From the NCBI GenBank assembly GCA_001970955.1, contig MPUH01000251.1:1-64000 (forward strand): a DNA stretch of 64,000 nt, written 5' to 3'. A program made the translations under genes and the position numbers. This document shows positions 40,701-50,061 of the stretch, piece after piece. Under the pieces are notes generated by a model that saw nothing but the letters and a program-made list of their open reading frames with translations, made no database searches and was not told the DNA's origin. Position 1 is the stretch's first letter. Every line of letters starts with the position of its first letter. Source of the stretch: Stentor coeruleus (lineage: Eukaryota; Ciliophora; Heterotrichea; Heterotrichida; Stentoridae).

Positions 40701-43700
40701 ACAATTGGTCTGAACTTTGTCTTGTTATACTTAGACGATCACCTTCATAATGGCGTATCCAAGAATTCGCTTGTATTTGTGGGTCAATCATTAAAGGCCA
40801 TCTTGAGGAATATTCCATGATTATTGCGTTGTCTATAGAAAAACTGTCATTTGGAAGATGAGCTAAGGTCCATTCTCTGATTTTTATCTGGTCACCAAGA
40901 ACTTTTTGTAAAGAGTAATCGTGAGAACTTGGGATGTTGTTAGCTTTAATTAACTGAGCCCAGTTTTCTATACACCCATATCGATAAACTCCAGTAAAAA
41001 CCCCTAAATATGCTATGATCCCTGAGCTTAAAATTAAATCCCCTATATTGTTTCTATACTTTTCTTTTAACACCTCAGCTTCTTCAGCCCAACGAATTTT
41101 TTCATCTTTAAGCCCATTTATCAGTTGTTGAGCTCTATCGAGTTTTATAACACAAATATCGACTTCATGTTGAAGTTTTTTCTCTTTTTCTAATGCTACT
41201 TGATAATCAGCTTCTAGTTTTTGAACCACTGCTTGGATACTACGAAGATTCTCCATTTTTTCAGCAAGTTGGGCTTCTGCAAGTTTTAAACGCCCTTCAG
41301 CTTCAATCAAAGCAGCTTGTTTTGGTTTGATTTCCTTCATAACTTTGTCGTAACGGTACATTGCCCTTACCCACATACTTAAACTAAAAGCGGCCTGGCT
41401 GGATTTTTTGATTTTTTCAGGGTGGAAGTCGCTGCTGTTGATGATTTTTTCAATACTCACTATTGTGTTAGGGTCAATATTGTCTTTATCATACAATTTA
41501 AGTTCTTTTAATAAGTTTGGTTTACTGAGTAAAGACTTTTTTGCAGTTTCCCACCAGTCAGGTTCTTTTCCAAAACCAGATTTTTTCGGTACCATGATTG
41601 GTTCTATGTACATAAGTCTACAAACTGCTTCCATTGTATATCTTACACCTGTTGGTGGAGCATTCATATGTTTAACTTCATCAATATGACTACGATCCAA
41701 TTTATCTAAAGCTGCTAATGCATCATTATAAGCTGGCATAGCTTCTTCTAGTTTCTCTTCACAATCTTTTTTTATAGCTGAAGCCGTTTCTCTTTCTTCT
41801 TTACATGTTTTCTCATCAATTTCACACTGAGACTGAACTTGTTGAGCTTGTGTATGTTGTATAGTTAAATCTTTCATCATTTCTTTAGTTTGTTGTTGAG
41901 ATATCAAAAGTTCAGGCTGAAGTTTTTCAAGTTCTTTTTGCATTTGCGATACTTTTTCAGCTGTGCTCAGAAGTTTTTCTAATCCATTCCTGTATCGGTT
42001 TTCGCTTTTTCTAACCTCAACTCTTTTAGTTCCTAATAAAAGTGTAAATGTTGATATAAGTTGTAAATAACTTGTAGGGGTTATATAATAATATCTTCTA
42101 AGTTCTTCTTTATATTTTTGAGTCAATTTTACAACTGATGCTTGCATACTAACACATATATTTATAAGCCCTTCTCTTACTGTTGAATCTACATCAATTC
42201 TTAAATACTCAGTAGCCACTGATCTTAAAGCTTCATCTGGCCATTGCATAAACCAATCTATTGTTGTACAATTTACTAATGATGGAAACATCCTTAAACG
42301 CTTTCTAAAACTCTCACCTATTGGGGATAAACATAATATTAAATGAAGCCGAGCTTTTACTTTTTCTATAAAATATCCCATTATTGCTTCTTCTGAACCA
42401 CCTTTTCTTTCAGCATTAGCTTCATCGGTTAAAGCTTCAACTATTCTTTGATGGTCTTCTTTTTCATCAAACATATTTGGCACCTCACCATTATTTAGAA
42501 TATTGTTTATATCTTCAAGAAAACCTTCATTGGTTATTTGTGTGTCACTGAAAAGAAAAACGGTTTTTTTGTTTTCTAGACCGGATTTGTAGAAAAGATC
42601 TTTTAGACGATCGCGCCAGTCTTCCATACCAAAACTTTTGCTTATTTCTACTTCAAAAATCTCATATTCCGCTATACAAGCAGCGAGAAGGGCCATACTA
42701 CGTCTACCACTTCCCCCAACACCTAAAAGTAAGACATTTCCTAATGGTTGTTGAAGGATTCTAACTATTTTTACTACATGTTCTATAGCTTCAACAAAAA
42801 GAACAAGATTCATTTTACTTGAAGAGATTTGATTATAGTATTCTAAAATATCTCGCATTTTGCTTTGAAGAAGATTTAAATCATCCATTTCGCAGTACAT
42901 ATCTGAAAGTTTTTTCCCATTACGTTGAACTTCTATAAAACTGGCAAAGAGTAAAGGTTTTGTTGTGATTATCTCGCTGATATCTCGGTTGAAAAATTGT
43001 TTTACAGCATCTTCGATAAGTTTATCAAAGTATTCACGGTCGGAAAGGTTTATTAGACGATCTTGGAATACTCTTTGGCATTCGTGGACCCAAAGTTTTA
43101 TCATATGTACGGATTCTTTGATGGTTATGGAGTTAGCTCGGGATATCCCTTGGAACACTTTGGAGATATCTCTAAGATTATAAAGATAATGCATTTTAGC
43201 TGGAGTTGGTAGCAATTCTGTAGAAGATTTCTGAAACACATGTATAGTCGCAGCAACAATTGCTGATTTCATACTAATAATCGGTTTATTAAAAGGCTCA
43301 GCCTGCGTAGAAAAAAACCAGTCCATAATCGTCGAGTATATAGTTGTCATACTTTCAACACCAAAAGCTTCAATATAAATTTTTTGATAATGCCTCAAAT
43401 ATCTTTGTGTAATCGTATTCCTCCCACCTCCAGGTGGTCCCATACACGAAACAAACTGAATCCCTCTAAAAAAATTAAACTCTTTAGTCTCAAGATCATA
43501 CCATCCATTATGATCCATCCATTGTCTTAAAAGTTCAATTGGAGGTTGAGCTCCATAAATTTCTTTCATAGGCATATTTAAATCATCAACAAAAATAATC
43601 ATCTTTTTATTCCCTTTAGGGGCAAAAACATGTCTAAGTCTTTTTTCCATAAACCCTTCCATGATTAATTGGATTTTATTCGCTGAAGTTTGTGCTGAAA

Positions 43701-46700
43701 ATGTCATAAAAGCATAATTCCAATTTTCATTATAAAATGCAAGCTTAAGTTTATCTAATACACATGCTGTTTTCCCTGTACCTGTTGGTCCTGAAAATAA
43801 TATATGTTTATTATTTTGAACATAAAGTTCCATGAAGTAATAGATACGTAGAGTATCTTTTGTTGGGACGATAATTTCATTAAAAGATGAGGTTTTACTT
43901 GGGATATAAGCTGTTGAGTTCCAATTAACCCATTGAGCCCAAGTTCCTATATCTTTTCTTTTATCATAAAAGTATTCGTAATAATCTTTTGTTAGTTTGA
44001 GGTCATGTTTTTTGTTTTGCCAGTCTTTTGGAATATCGAGAAGATGGTATTTTTCACGAACATTTCCCCCTTCACGTAAAGAAGTTAGGAACTCGCAGAA
44101 TTTTTGTCGGGATATGTCGTCTATACCACCACCTAAACCCCAGATAGCACTAAAAAGTAACCAGTTTTGTAAAGATTCTTCGAAATCTTTTGGTAAGCCG
44201 GTATCGGTTTTGGTACGAGCTGGTGTTTCAACTTCTTCAGTTTGCTTAACCCGAAACTCAGACATAAAGCAATCAAAAGTTTGTAGAAGCATATTAACCA
44301 TCTCCATCTCAGTAATATTTGTTGGGAACTTACACCTTTTTCTTAAAAACTCAAGTGATGGCCAGGCAATCCATTGAACCATTTCAGTAATAAACCCTCC
44401 ATATAAATCTTTTATAGCATAAGGTAAAGTGTTAATATAAGAAGCTAATAAACAAGGCCATCCAAGTCTATGTGGTTCCAAATAAACCATACCACACCTT
44501 GATACCGTAGCTGGTGATGCTTCTTTCAAATCTTCAACTTCAAACATCATAGTCATAGGATCAGTAAGCTTAATAACTTCACCTGAAGGCATACATAACA
44601 TTTTATTATCATCAAGAACAGTATTCATATTTTCAATCCATTTCGAATCTACAGGTCCATCAAAAACAACCCATTTCCTCTCATTGTTTTTCTCAGCCGT
44701 ATAAACCCTAAAAGCTAAACTAACAACTCCATCTGTAGACTGATGTGATTCTGGTATAAACCTTCCATATAATTGAGTCAAAGTTATAGACTTAGGATTT
44801 ATAGTAACTCTATGAGTCTTTGTGAATTCTGTATTGTTTTTTATACTACTCAAAGCTTGTTGAAGTGTTGATATAACTTGAGTTTTACCTGAAAAAGTTT
44901 GACCAACAAGCATAAGCCCATGTCTGACTAAAATAGTCTCATAAAGTTGAATACATTTATTTTGAAACTCAGCTGTTGGTTGAAGTCCTGAATTTTCAGC
45001 CGACTTCACAATTGCTGTTTTTAATTCCCCATAATCAATTTCAGGAAGGATTATTCCTGGGAATAAATCAGATGTAATCCCTAAGAATAATGGTATATCT
45101 TCTGAAGTAAACTTAGCTAAATTGACATCATTTAAAGCTCTTAAAGCTAAAATATACTCTTTTTCATCAGGGTGTTTTTGTTTAAGATTCCCACATGCTG
45201 TTAAAATTGCCTTTACTGCTCGCATACCAAAATCATAATGGTCTTTAGTACTAAGTTGTTCAGATGATAATTTTAATGATGCAACAATTTTTACTGCAAT
45301 GCCCCTTGCTTCTTGAAAACCATATGAATATAAAGATATCTCACTAATCATAGCATAATCAGGTACCATCATAGCACAAGGACGAAACAAAGCTTTTAAG
45401 TTATCAGGAAGTTCAGATCTTCCAGCATATCCTGGATTCATAGTTATATTTATAGCACATGATAGGATTAAAGTTATCAATGTACCTTCAAAACTAAAAA
45501 CTCGTCTATGTTCTTTAATAGCTTGTTGGATTTGTAACACCTGCATTGCTACAACTGATAAAACTTCAGGTTCGATTCTGTTGAACTCATCAAAACAACA
45601 CCATGAACCACTTGTTGCTAATCCTTTGAAAAATTTAGCCATAGCAGTATAGTCTAAAGTGTCTGAACAATTGAATACAACACATTTTACGGCTACAGCT
45701 TTAGCGAGATCTTTTGTAGACTCAGTTTTACCAGTACCAGCTGGTCCTTCAGGTGCACCTCCATAGTATAAATTATAAGCTCCAATAAGTGTCCTATAAC
45801 ATCTGTCTGTTAATGGGGTTATGACTAGTCTTGGGGTATTTCCAAGATACTCAAAACCATAATCAATGCTGGAATTGACCATTTTTACACTAACTTTGTT
45901 GTTACTTTCAGAATAATATCTTAATTGTGCTATCCAATCAAATTCACTAATATTTGAGATTTTTTTCGATTTTATATCTGTTATTATATCTCTTGCATGA
46001 ACATCTAAGGTTATTACTGCTGATAAGGTTTTTCTTAATAAAGGGTTAACTTTTTCTCTTACAAAAGCTACGACGTCGTTTATAAGTTTTGTCATTTCTT
46101 CTTCGAATTTAAGTAAGGTGTTAGTTTTTATAGCTGCTTCTGCATCATAAGTCCACATTATTTGATTCACACAAAGGATAGCCATAGCTGGCCAATTAGG
46201 TAACCATTCAACTCTATTTAAAGTTGCATATTCTTGACTACTACGTTTGATTATATCTTTCATGGTTTTATACATAGTTTTTTCTATCTCAAGCATCCAG
46301 TATTCAACATTACCTTTATTATTTTCACTATTGACGTCAATTAGATTTATAAGCTCGACTTTTTCTTTTTCAGGGGAAATCATATGAGTCACTTCTTGTT
46401 TTTCTGTAAATATAACTTTGTCTATAGCTTCAAAGCATTTATTAAGATGCTCCTGTACTCTAAGTGGGTCTTTAGTTTGTGAGAGTATATCAAGTAAATC
46501 TTCATCTGACAAGAAAAAGAATCTAGGAAAAGATGTCCTTTTAGTTTCAAGATATTGATGCATATTTTTTTGTATCTGATCCAATTTTTCATTTGCATCT
46601 TTAAACTGAACTAATGTTGATCCATCAATACTTAATGCGTCCATAATCCCAGGATCTTTAAAAGTTTGATCCATTGTCATTTTCCAAAAAGCATCAACTT

Positions 46701-49700
46701 GTTTAAAAAACCTATACTCATTTGGCATTCTTTTCTGTATATCTTCTGATGAAAAAATCGGCTCTAAATTCATCCATACCGCTTGACAAGCTATCCATTG
46801 TTCTAATGTATCTTGTGTATAAACAAGTCTATATTCCCAAAGTTTACATATATCTTCAATTGGTTTAGCATAAGGACTTGTTTTCATTGATTGAACACTT
46901 ACTATTTGTTCATCTATAATCGCTTGTATTTCTTCTATAGTTTTAATTATATAAGAATCCTTATGTGATAAAATCTCAAGTTTCAGTCCTTCATATTCTT
47001 TTTTCATTTCATCAAGTTTTTTCTTTAATTTGAATTCTCTTTGTGCTTTATAAGATATATCTTCTATTTGTTCAATATACTCTTTCATACCTTTTTCAAT
47101 TAAAGTGCCTAAAGTTTCATTTTTAGTACCTAAAGTTTCAGGGTCAACACCTGCTATTAATGATAAACGTTTCCAGTGGTCTTCATTCCATGCTTCATTT
47201 GCTATAGCTTTAACCAATGGTATATTTTCTTGAAACTCAGCTAATTGATCCTTTAAATGGTTTATAACATTTACAGCTTCAGGACTTTTATCAGTTAATT
47301 TTTTATGAAGAATATAACATTCTCTCATCCATTTATCAACATTATTAGCCAAGTCCCCAGCTATGACTTTCATTATGCATTTTTCATTCATTATTTCTTG
47401 ATAAGTCCCTTTGAATTCGTAAACATTCGTCCATAGTTTATTGAAAGGTTCGAAATCATCCATCATTTTTTGTAAGTCGGACTTATCTGAGAGCATTAGT
47501 TCAAAAAGAACTTCTCGGTTGTTGAAGGAGATCATTTTGTTCATGGCGATTTTTAAGTTGGATTCAAGTTTTTTAACATCATCGAAACTTGAAGTGTAGT
47601 TGTTGTAGTCTGAAAATTGTTGGACCAGGTCGAAGCTTTGTTGTAGGAGGACTGTTTCTCGGTACCAGATGTCTTTTTCTTTTTCGAGTTTTTCACGGAA
47701 TTTATCTTCGTCTATAGAAAGCCTTGAAAGACCTTCTTTGAGGGATCGGTCAAGTTCTGTAGGCCATATTTTGCATTCTAATAGTTTCACGCTTACATCT
47801 TTATCCAAACTAAACTGATAGTCATCCAAAATCGCTGTATGCTTAAGAACATCCTTCTCCTTCTTTATCAACTCGGCTCCTTTAACTTTAATATTCTTAG
47901 CAAACTGCTTCAATTCAAACAACTCATCCTCATTCTTTGGTTCATTCAATATTCTATCACATGTAAAAGTATACTCAGTATGTATACTCTGAACCTCATC
48001 AGCACAAAACTTTGCTATTTTATCCAACAAAGTCTTCATCCCTTTCTCAATTTTCACAGTAATATTTTCTTTTAACTTCAAACAATGAACTTGAAAAAAC
48101 TTAAAATTCACAATATCATTCGACATCAAAAGTACATCTTCCTTAGCATTTTTAAACCTCAACATTTCTTCTCTAAGTTTACTAATCGATGGTTGTTCTT
48201 CATATAACCCTTTCATATATTCTTTTATCTTAAGTTTCCCAATCCATTCAAATTGTTTATAGTTTTTTAACAATTCCAAAGGTTCTCTACTATAATATTC
48301 TAAATATTTACCTATTTCACTACGAGCCCATACAATTTTTTGATTAGTTTCAAGTAATTCAAAAGATGGTGTTTTATCGATATTCATAAAAGGGACTAAT
48401 TCGCATTCAAGTTTCGAGATTTTATTAGTTCCTTCAATAATCCAATCAATACATTCTAATATGAAATTTTGTGCTTTGTTTATAGTAGGTTTAAAGTCAA
48501 TACGCCCTTCTTCAACAGCTTTTTCATCTTTTGTTGTTGTTTTAGTTAATCTTTCCATACTTAGATGGAGGATGATTAATGGTTGATCAAAAAGCCTTCC
48601 TTTAGAGAACTCTTGTGAAAATGAACTTATGAAACCAACCCAATCTGATATGCTTTTTGATGAAAATGCTCGAACGTAAGTGTTGACGATAAGGTCAATA
48701 CGTCGAAGAACATTATGAAGTTCGCTATTTTCATACTCTTCAGAGTCAACAGCAAAGAAGTTGTATTTTTCAGCCATTTTGTCTTGGGTTTCACTTATAA
48801 GAAACTCTCGCCAATGGATTGCGATTTGTTGTCTAATTGCCATGAAGTGATTTTTCTCAACATTATAAAGAGCATTTAGTTCCATCGGCATATGAGGGAA
48901 TTCAATTTCCAAAAAACGATACTCGAGAAAACTATAACATTTTGCTGCTGTGATTTTGTTTACTTGAACAACTTCAGGCATCCTATACCAATGTATTTCT
49001 TCAACTTTTTTCCTATTTTTAATATAAGGATGCATAGGGATTCTTAATGTCCCATAATATGGAGCTATATATTTAGGCCTTCTAATAACAATTCTCTTCG
49101 CTATAAACTCTCCATCATTATTCGGGTCTCTCATTCTTAACAGAATTATCCATTTCTTCATACTTCTAACATATTCATCTTCTACAACTTTCATTAATAC
49201 TTTAATACTCTCAGTTTGATCTTTATCTCTTCCAGCTTTATATGTAGCTTGAGCTTTATGTATAATCTTATACTTAATATCCCTGCTTAATTCTGAAACT
49301 TTTTCTGCACTAACATCATCAATGCAGTCTAAAAACCTCATTTCTGACTCGAAATATCCTTGTAATTCTCTAGCTTGGGATACTCTTGCTTCAAATTCGC
49401 TTTCATCTTCATCGTTAAACCTAATCGCCAGTCTTTGGACCCTTTTTATCGCGTCAGTTTTTACAACTCGAACTTTAAATTTATTGTTTTCATATCCAAG
49501 TAGCTCAATATCTTCCCATCTATAAACCCCTTGTTCAAATATCGGTGATTTCCCATGTGGAGGGGGTTTTTCTCTATAGAACTGTAGCCATTGAAATGGG
49601 GATTTTTTCTCTTCCCAGCAATCGAATTTGAAAATCTGCCTTGTTGATTGAAGATTTGGGTGTTGGAACTGAGCTGTTTCTCTTAGTATTGATATTGTCT

Positions 49701-50061
49701 TAGAATGACTAGACAAACTTTGCAATTCTAGTTTAAGTGGAGTCAGATTTCCTGAAGAAACTGTATTCCTATCACGATTTGTTATTGGAAGAAGGTCTTT
49801 TATGGGTCTACCTGTAGCTAATGGTAAGAATCTTTGTGAGGAAATACTCATTAGCTCTTGCTGATTCTGACTTGCTTTATATTCTTCTGGCTTATCTTTG
49901 TGCTGATCTGGGCTTAGACCTGGCTTCCTAGCTCCAGTTGTCAGAGCTTCTTGATTAGTCAGCGCTTTGAAATCAGGAATGTTTAGTTTGAATTTCGCCC
50001 CATATATTGGCCTTTTCAATGCCTTTGTACTCTTCGAATGTTGACCGTCCAAAGATTTCAT
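37705..50061 (-). CDS. Axonemal dynein heavy chain, inner-arm DNAH3/7/12-like
   Basis: A single 12,357-bp exon encodes 4118 residues. Order: a short tail, a linker region, AAA1 with GPAGTGKTE (about residue 1437) and CCFDEFNRIE, AAA2 with GQTFSGKT (about 1717), AAA3 with GPTGTGKT (about 2089), AAA4 with GVGGSGRRS (about 2445), the coiled-coil stalk flanking a microtubule-binding domain (about 2700-3050), AAA5/6 and a C-terminal domain ending YECPVYKTSKRQGVLSTTGH. The AAA4 Walker A lysine is arginine, as in many axonemal chains. Length and the C-terminal YxCPVYKTSxRxGxLSTTGHSTN fit single-headed inner-arm chains, not the longer outer-arm ones. It would power ciliary bending. The subclass is inferred from the C-terminus and length. 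Confidence 0.95.
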   Translation of the reverse strand: MKSLDGQHSKSTKALKRPIYGAKFKLNIPDFKALTNQEALTTGARKPGLSPDQHKDKPEEYKASQNQQELMSISSQRFLPLATGRPIKDLLPITNRDRNTVSSGNLTPLKLELQSLSSHSKTISILRETAQFQHPNLQSTRQIFKFDCWEEKKSPFQWLQFYREKPPPHGKSPIFEQGVYRWEDIELLGYENNKFKVRVVKTDAIKRVQRLAIRFNDEDESEFEARVSQARELQGYFESEMRFLDCIDDVSAEKVSELSRDIKYKIIHKAQATYKAGRDKDQTESIKVLMKVVEDEYVRSMKKWIILLRMRDPNNDGEFIAKRIVIRRPKYIAPYYGTLRIPMHPYIKNRKKVEEIHWYRMPEVVQVNKITAAKCYSFLEYRFLEIEFPHMPMELNALYNVEKNHFMAIRQQIAIHWREFLISETQDKMAEKYNFFAVDSEEYENSELHNVLRRIDLIVNTYVRAFSSKSISDWVGFISSFSQEFSKGRLFDQPLIILHLSMERLTKTTTKDEKAVEEGRIDFKPTINKAQNFILECIDWIIEGTNKISKLECELVPFMNIDKTPSFELLETNQKIVWARSEIGKYLEYYSREPLELLKNYKQFEWIGKLKIKEYMKGLYEEQPSISKLREEMLRFKNAKEDVLLMSNDIVNFKFFQVHCLKLKENITVKIEKGMKTLLDKIAKFCADEVQSIHTEYTFTCDRILNEPKNEDELFELKQFAKNIKVKGAELIKKEKDVLKHTAILDDYQFSLDKDVSVKLLECKIWPTELDRSLKEGLSRLSIDEDKFREKLEKEKDIWYRETVLLQQSFDLVQQFSDYNNYTSSFDDVKKLESNLKIAMNKMISFNNREVLFELMLSDKSDLQKMMDDFEPFNKLWTNVYEFKGTYQEIMNEKCIMKVIAGDLANNVDKWMRECYILHKKLTDKSPEAVNVINHLKDQLAEFQENIPLVKAIANEAWNEDHWKRLSLIAGVDPETLGTKNETLGTLIEKGMKEYIEQIEDISYKAQREFKLKKKLDEMKKEYEGLKLEILSHKDSYIIKTIEEIQAIIDEQIVSVQSMKTSPYAKPIEDICKLWEYRLVYTQDTLEQWIACQAVWMNLEPIFSSEDIQKRMPNEYRFFKQVDAFWKMTMDQTFKDPGIMDALSIDGSTLVQFKDANEKLDQIQKNMHQYLETKRTSFPRFFFLSDEDLLDILSQTKDPLRVQEHLNKCFEAIDKVIFTEKQEVTHMISPEKEKVELINLIDVNSENNKGNVEYWMLEIEKTMYKTMKDIIKRSSQEYATLNRVEWLPNWPAMAILCVNQIMWTYDAEAAIKTNTLLKFEEEMTKLINDVVAFVREKVNPLLRKTLSAVITLDVHARDIITDIKSKKISNISEFDWIAQLRYYSESNNKVSVKMVNSSIDYGFEYLGNTPRLVITPLTDRCYRTLIGAYNLYYGGAPEGPAGTGKTESTKDLAKAVAVKCVVFNCSDTLDYTAMAKFFKGLATSGSWCCFDEFNRIEPEVLSVVAMQVLQIQQAIKEHRRVFSFEGTLITLILSCAINITMNPGYAGRSELPDNLKALFRPCAMMVPDYAMISEISLYSYGFQEARGIAVKIVASLKLSSEQLSTKDHYDFGMRAVKAILTACGNLKQKHPDEKEYILALRALNDVNLAKFTSEDIPLFLGITSDLFPGIILPEIDYGELKTAIVKSAENSGLQPTAEFQNKCIQLYETILVRHGLMLVGQTFSGKTQVISTLQQALSSIKNNTEFTKTHRVTINPKSITLTQLYGRFIPESHQSTDGVVSLAFRVYTAEKNNERKWVVFDGPVDSKWIENMNTVLDDNKMLCMPSGEVIKLTDPMTMMFEVEDLKEASPATVSRCGMVYLEPHRLGWPCLLASYINTLPYAIKDLYGGFITEMVQWIAWPSLEFLRKRCKFPTNITEMEMVNMLLQTFDCFMSEFRVKQTEEVETPARTKTDTGLPKDFEESLQNWLLFSAIWGLGGGIDDISRQKFCEFLTSLREGGNVREKYHLLDIPKDWQNKKHDLKLTKDYYEYFYDKRKDIGTWAQWVNWNSTAYIPSKTSSFNEIIVPTKDTLRIYYFMELYVQNNKHILFSGPTGTGKTACVLDKLKLAFYNENWNYAFMTFSAQTSANKIQLIMEGFMEKRLRHVFAPKGNKKMIIFVDDLNMPMKEIYGAQPPIELLRQWMDHNGWYDLETKEFNFFRGIQFVSCMGPPGGGRNTITQRYLRHYQKIYIEAFGVESMTTIYSTIMDWFFSTQAEPFNKPIISMKSAIVAATIHVFQKSSTELLPTPAKMHYLYNLRDISKVFQGISRANSITIKESVHMIKLWVHECQRVFQDRLINLSDREYFDKLIEDAVKQFFNRDISEIITTKPLLFASFIEVQRNGKKLSDMYCEMDDLNLLQSKMRDILEYYNQISSSKMNLVLFVEAIEHVVKIVRILQQPLGNVLLLGVGGSGRRSMALLAACIAEYEIFEVEISKSFGMEDWRDRLKDLFYKSGLENKKTVFLFSDTQITNEGFLEDINNILNNGEVPNMFDEKEDHQRIVEALTDEANAERKGGSEEAIMGYFIEKVKARLHLILCLSPIGESFRKRLRMFPSLVNCTTIDWFMQWPDEALRSVATEYLRIDVDSTVREGLINICVSMQASVVKLTQKYKEELRRYYYITPTSYLQLISTFTLLLGTKRVEVRKSENRYRNGLEKLLSTAEKVSQMQKELEKLQPELLISQQQTKEMMKDLTIQHTQAQQVQSQCEIDEKTCKEERETASAIKKDCEEKLEEAMPAYNDALAALDKLDRSHIDEVKHMNAPPTGVRYTMEAVCRLMYIEPIMVPKKSGFGKEPDWWETAKKSLLSKPNLLKELKLYDKDNIDPNTIVSIEKIINSSDFHPEKIKKSSQAAFSLSMWVRAMYRYDKVMKEIKPKQAALIEAEGRLKLAEAQLAEKMENLRSIQAVVQKLEADYQVALEKEKKLQHEVDICVIKLDRAQQLINGLKDEKIRWAEEAEVLKEKYRNNIGDLILSSGIIAYLGVFTGVYRYGCIENWAQLIKANNIPSSHDYSLQKVLGDQIKIREWTLAHLPNDSFSIDNAIIMEYSSRWPLMIDPQIQANSWIRHYEGDRLSITRQSSDQLSNILINSINYGKSVLVENVTEEINPELEGILSSHKNFEGIVRIGDKSAEMSKDFRIFLTTKLSRPHYTPEVCVKVVLVNFMTTEEGLLDQMLAHTVSIEAPQTEASRQKCIVENAKCKKDLKSIEDNILNDVSTAEGDILENETLISNLHLSKKTTKEINEQLEKQETIQKSINETRKIYKSVAHRVAQLFFVVADMSMVEFMYQYSLEWYVRLYTLSIAEADKSSNPTDRTRNITNTFTNNLYQNVCRSLFEKDKLLFSFLMSLKLLGNTEDKEFPVQVRFLMTGGTTSNISKPNPSNGWLENKDWASILELSEFSCFHNFANEFALHIEEWKEVWESLEPEVVPWPGDWGLKLNLLQKAIILRVLRPDKAIQAIEKVIQKELGASFVSPPSFNLEQSFKDSSMKVPIVFILSPGVDPIIEIEKLAIKKSFKSRMTPLSLGDRQGPVADKAIKGALSEGGWVILQNCHLAGSWMPTLEKRIDEINPDTDQPDFRLWLTSMPSSAFPVSILQNSIKITNEPPKGLKKNMTRSYNSYDSAAFEDCKKLKEFKRLVYSLSFFHAVIQERRKFGALGWNIPYEFSMSDLSISFYQLRMFLNEYENIPWEALKYMAAEANYGGRVTDIWDRRLINTILADFYNKNALKDAHQINGCDVYKIPGEGNVSAYISYIEEMPHQDNIKVFGLNDNALITSAINETNALLSSCLSLLPRTSSSGDKTPEQIISHLSIEINKRMPNLFDIEIAGKKYPMQYEESMNTVLIQELIRYNRLLSVVKTSTFQLKDAIEGLITMSADLEQVFNALFDNRVPELWNKSAYPSLKPLAQWIDDFISRLQFMQNWLDNGPPDIFWISGFFFTQSFLTGILQNFARKNQIPIDTVCFDFEVVGDKNPPLTNGCYIRGLYLDGAKWDEIGNYLTEPLPKILYYLMPTLWLKPIKIAEKPNKHTYECPVYKTSKRQGVLSTTGHSTNFVLSILLNISPMHTESHWIKRGTALLTQLDY

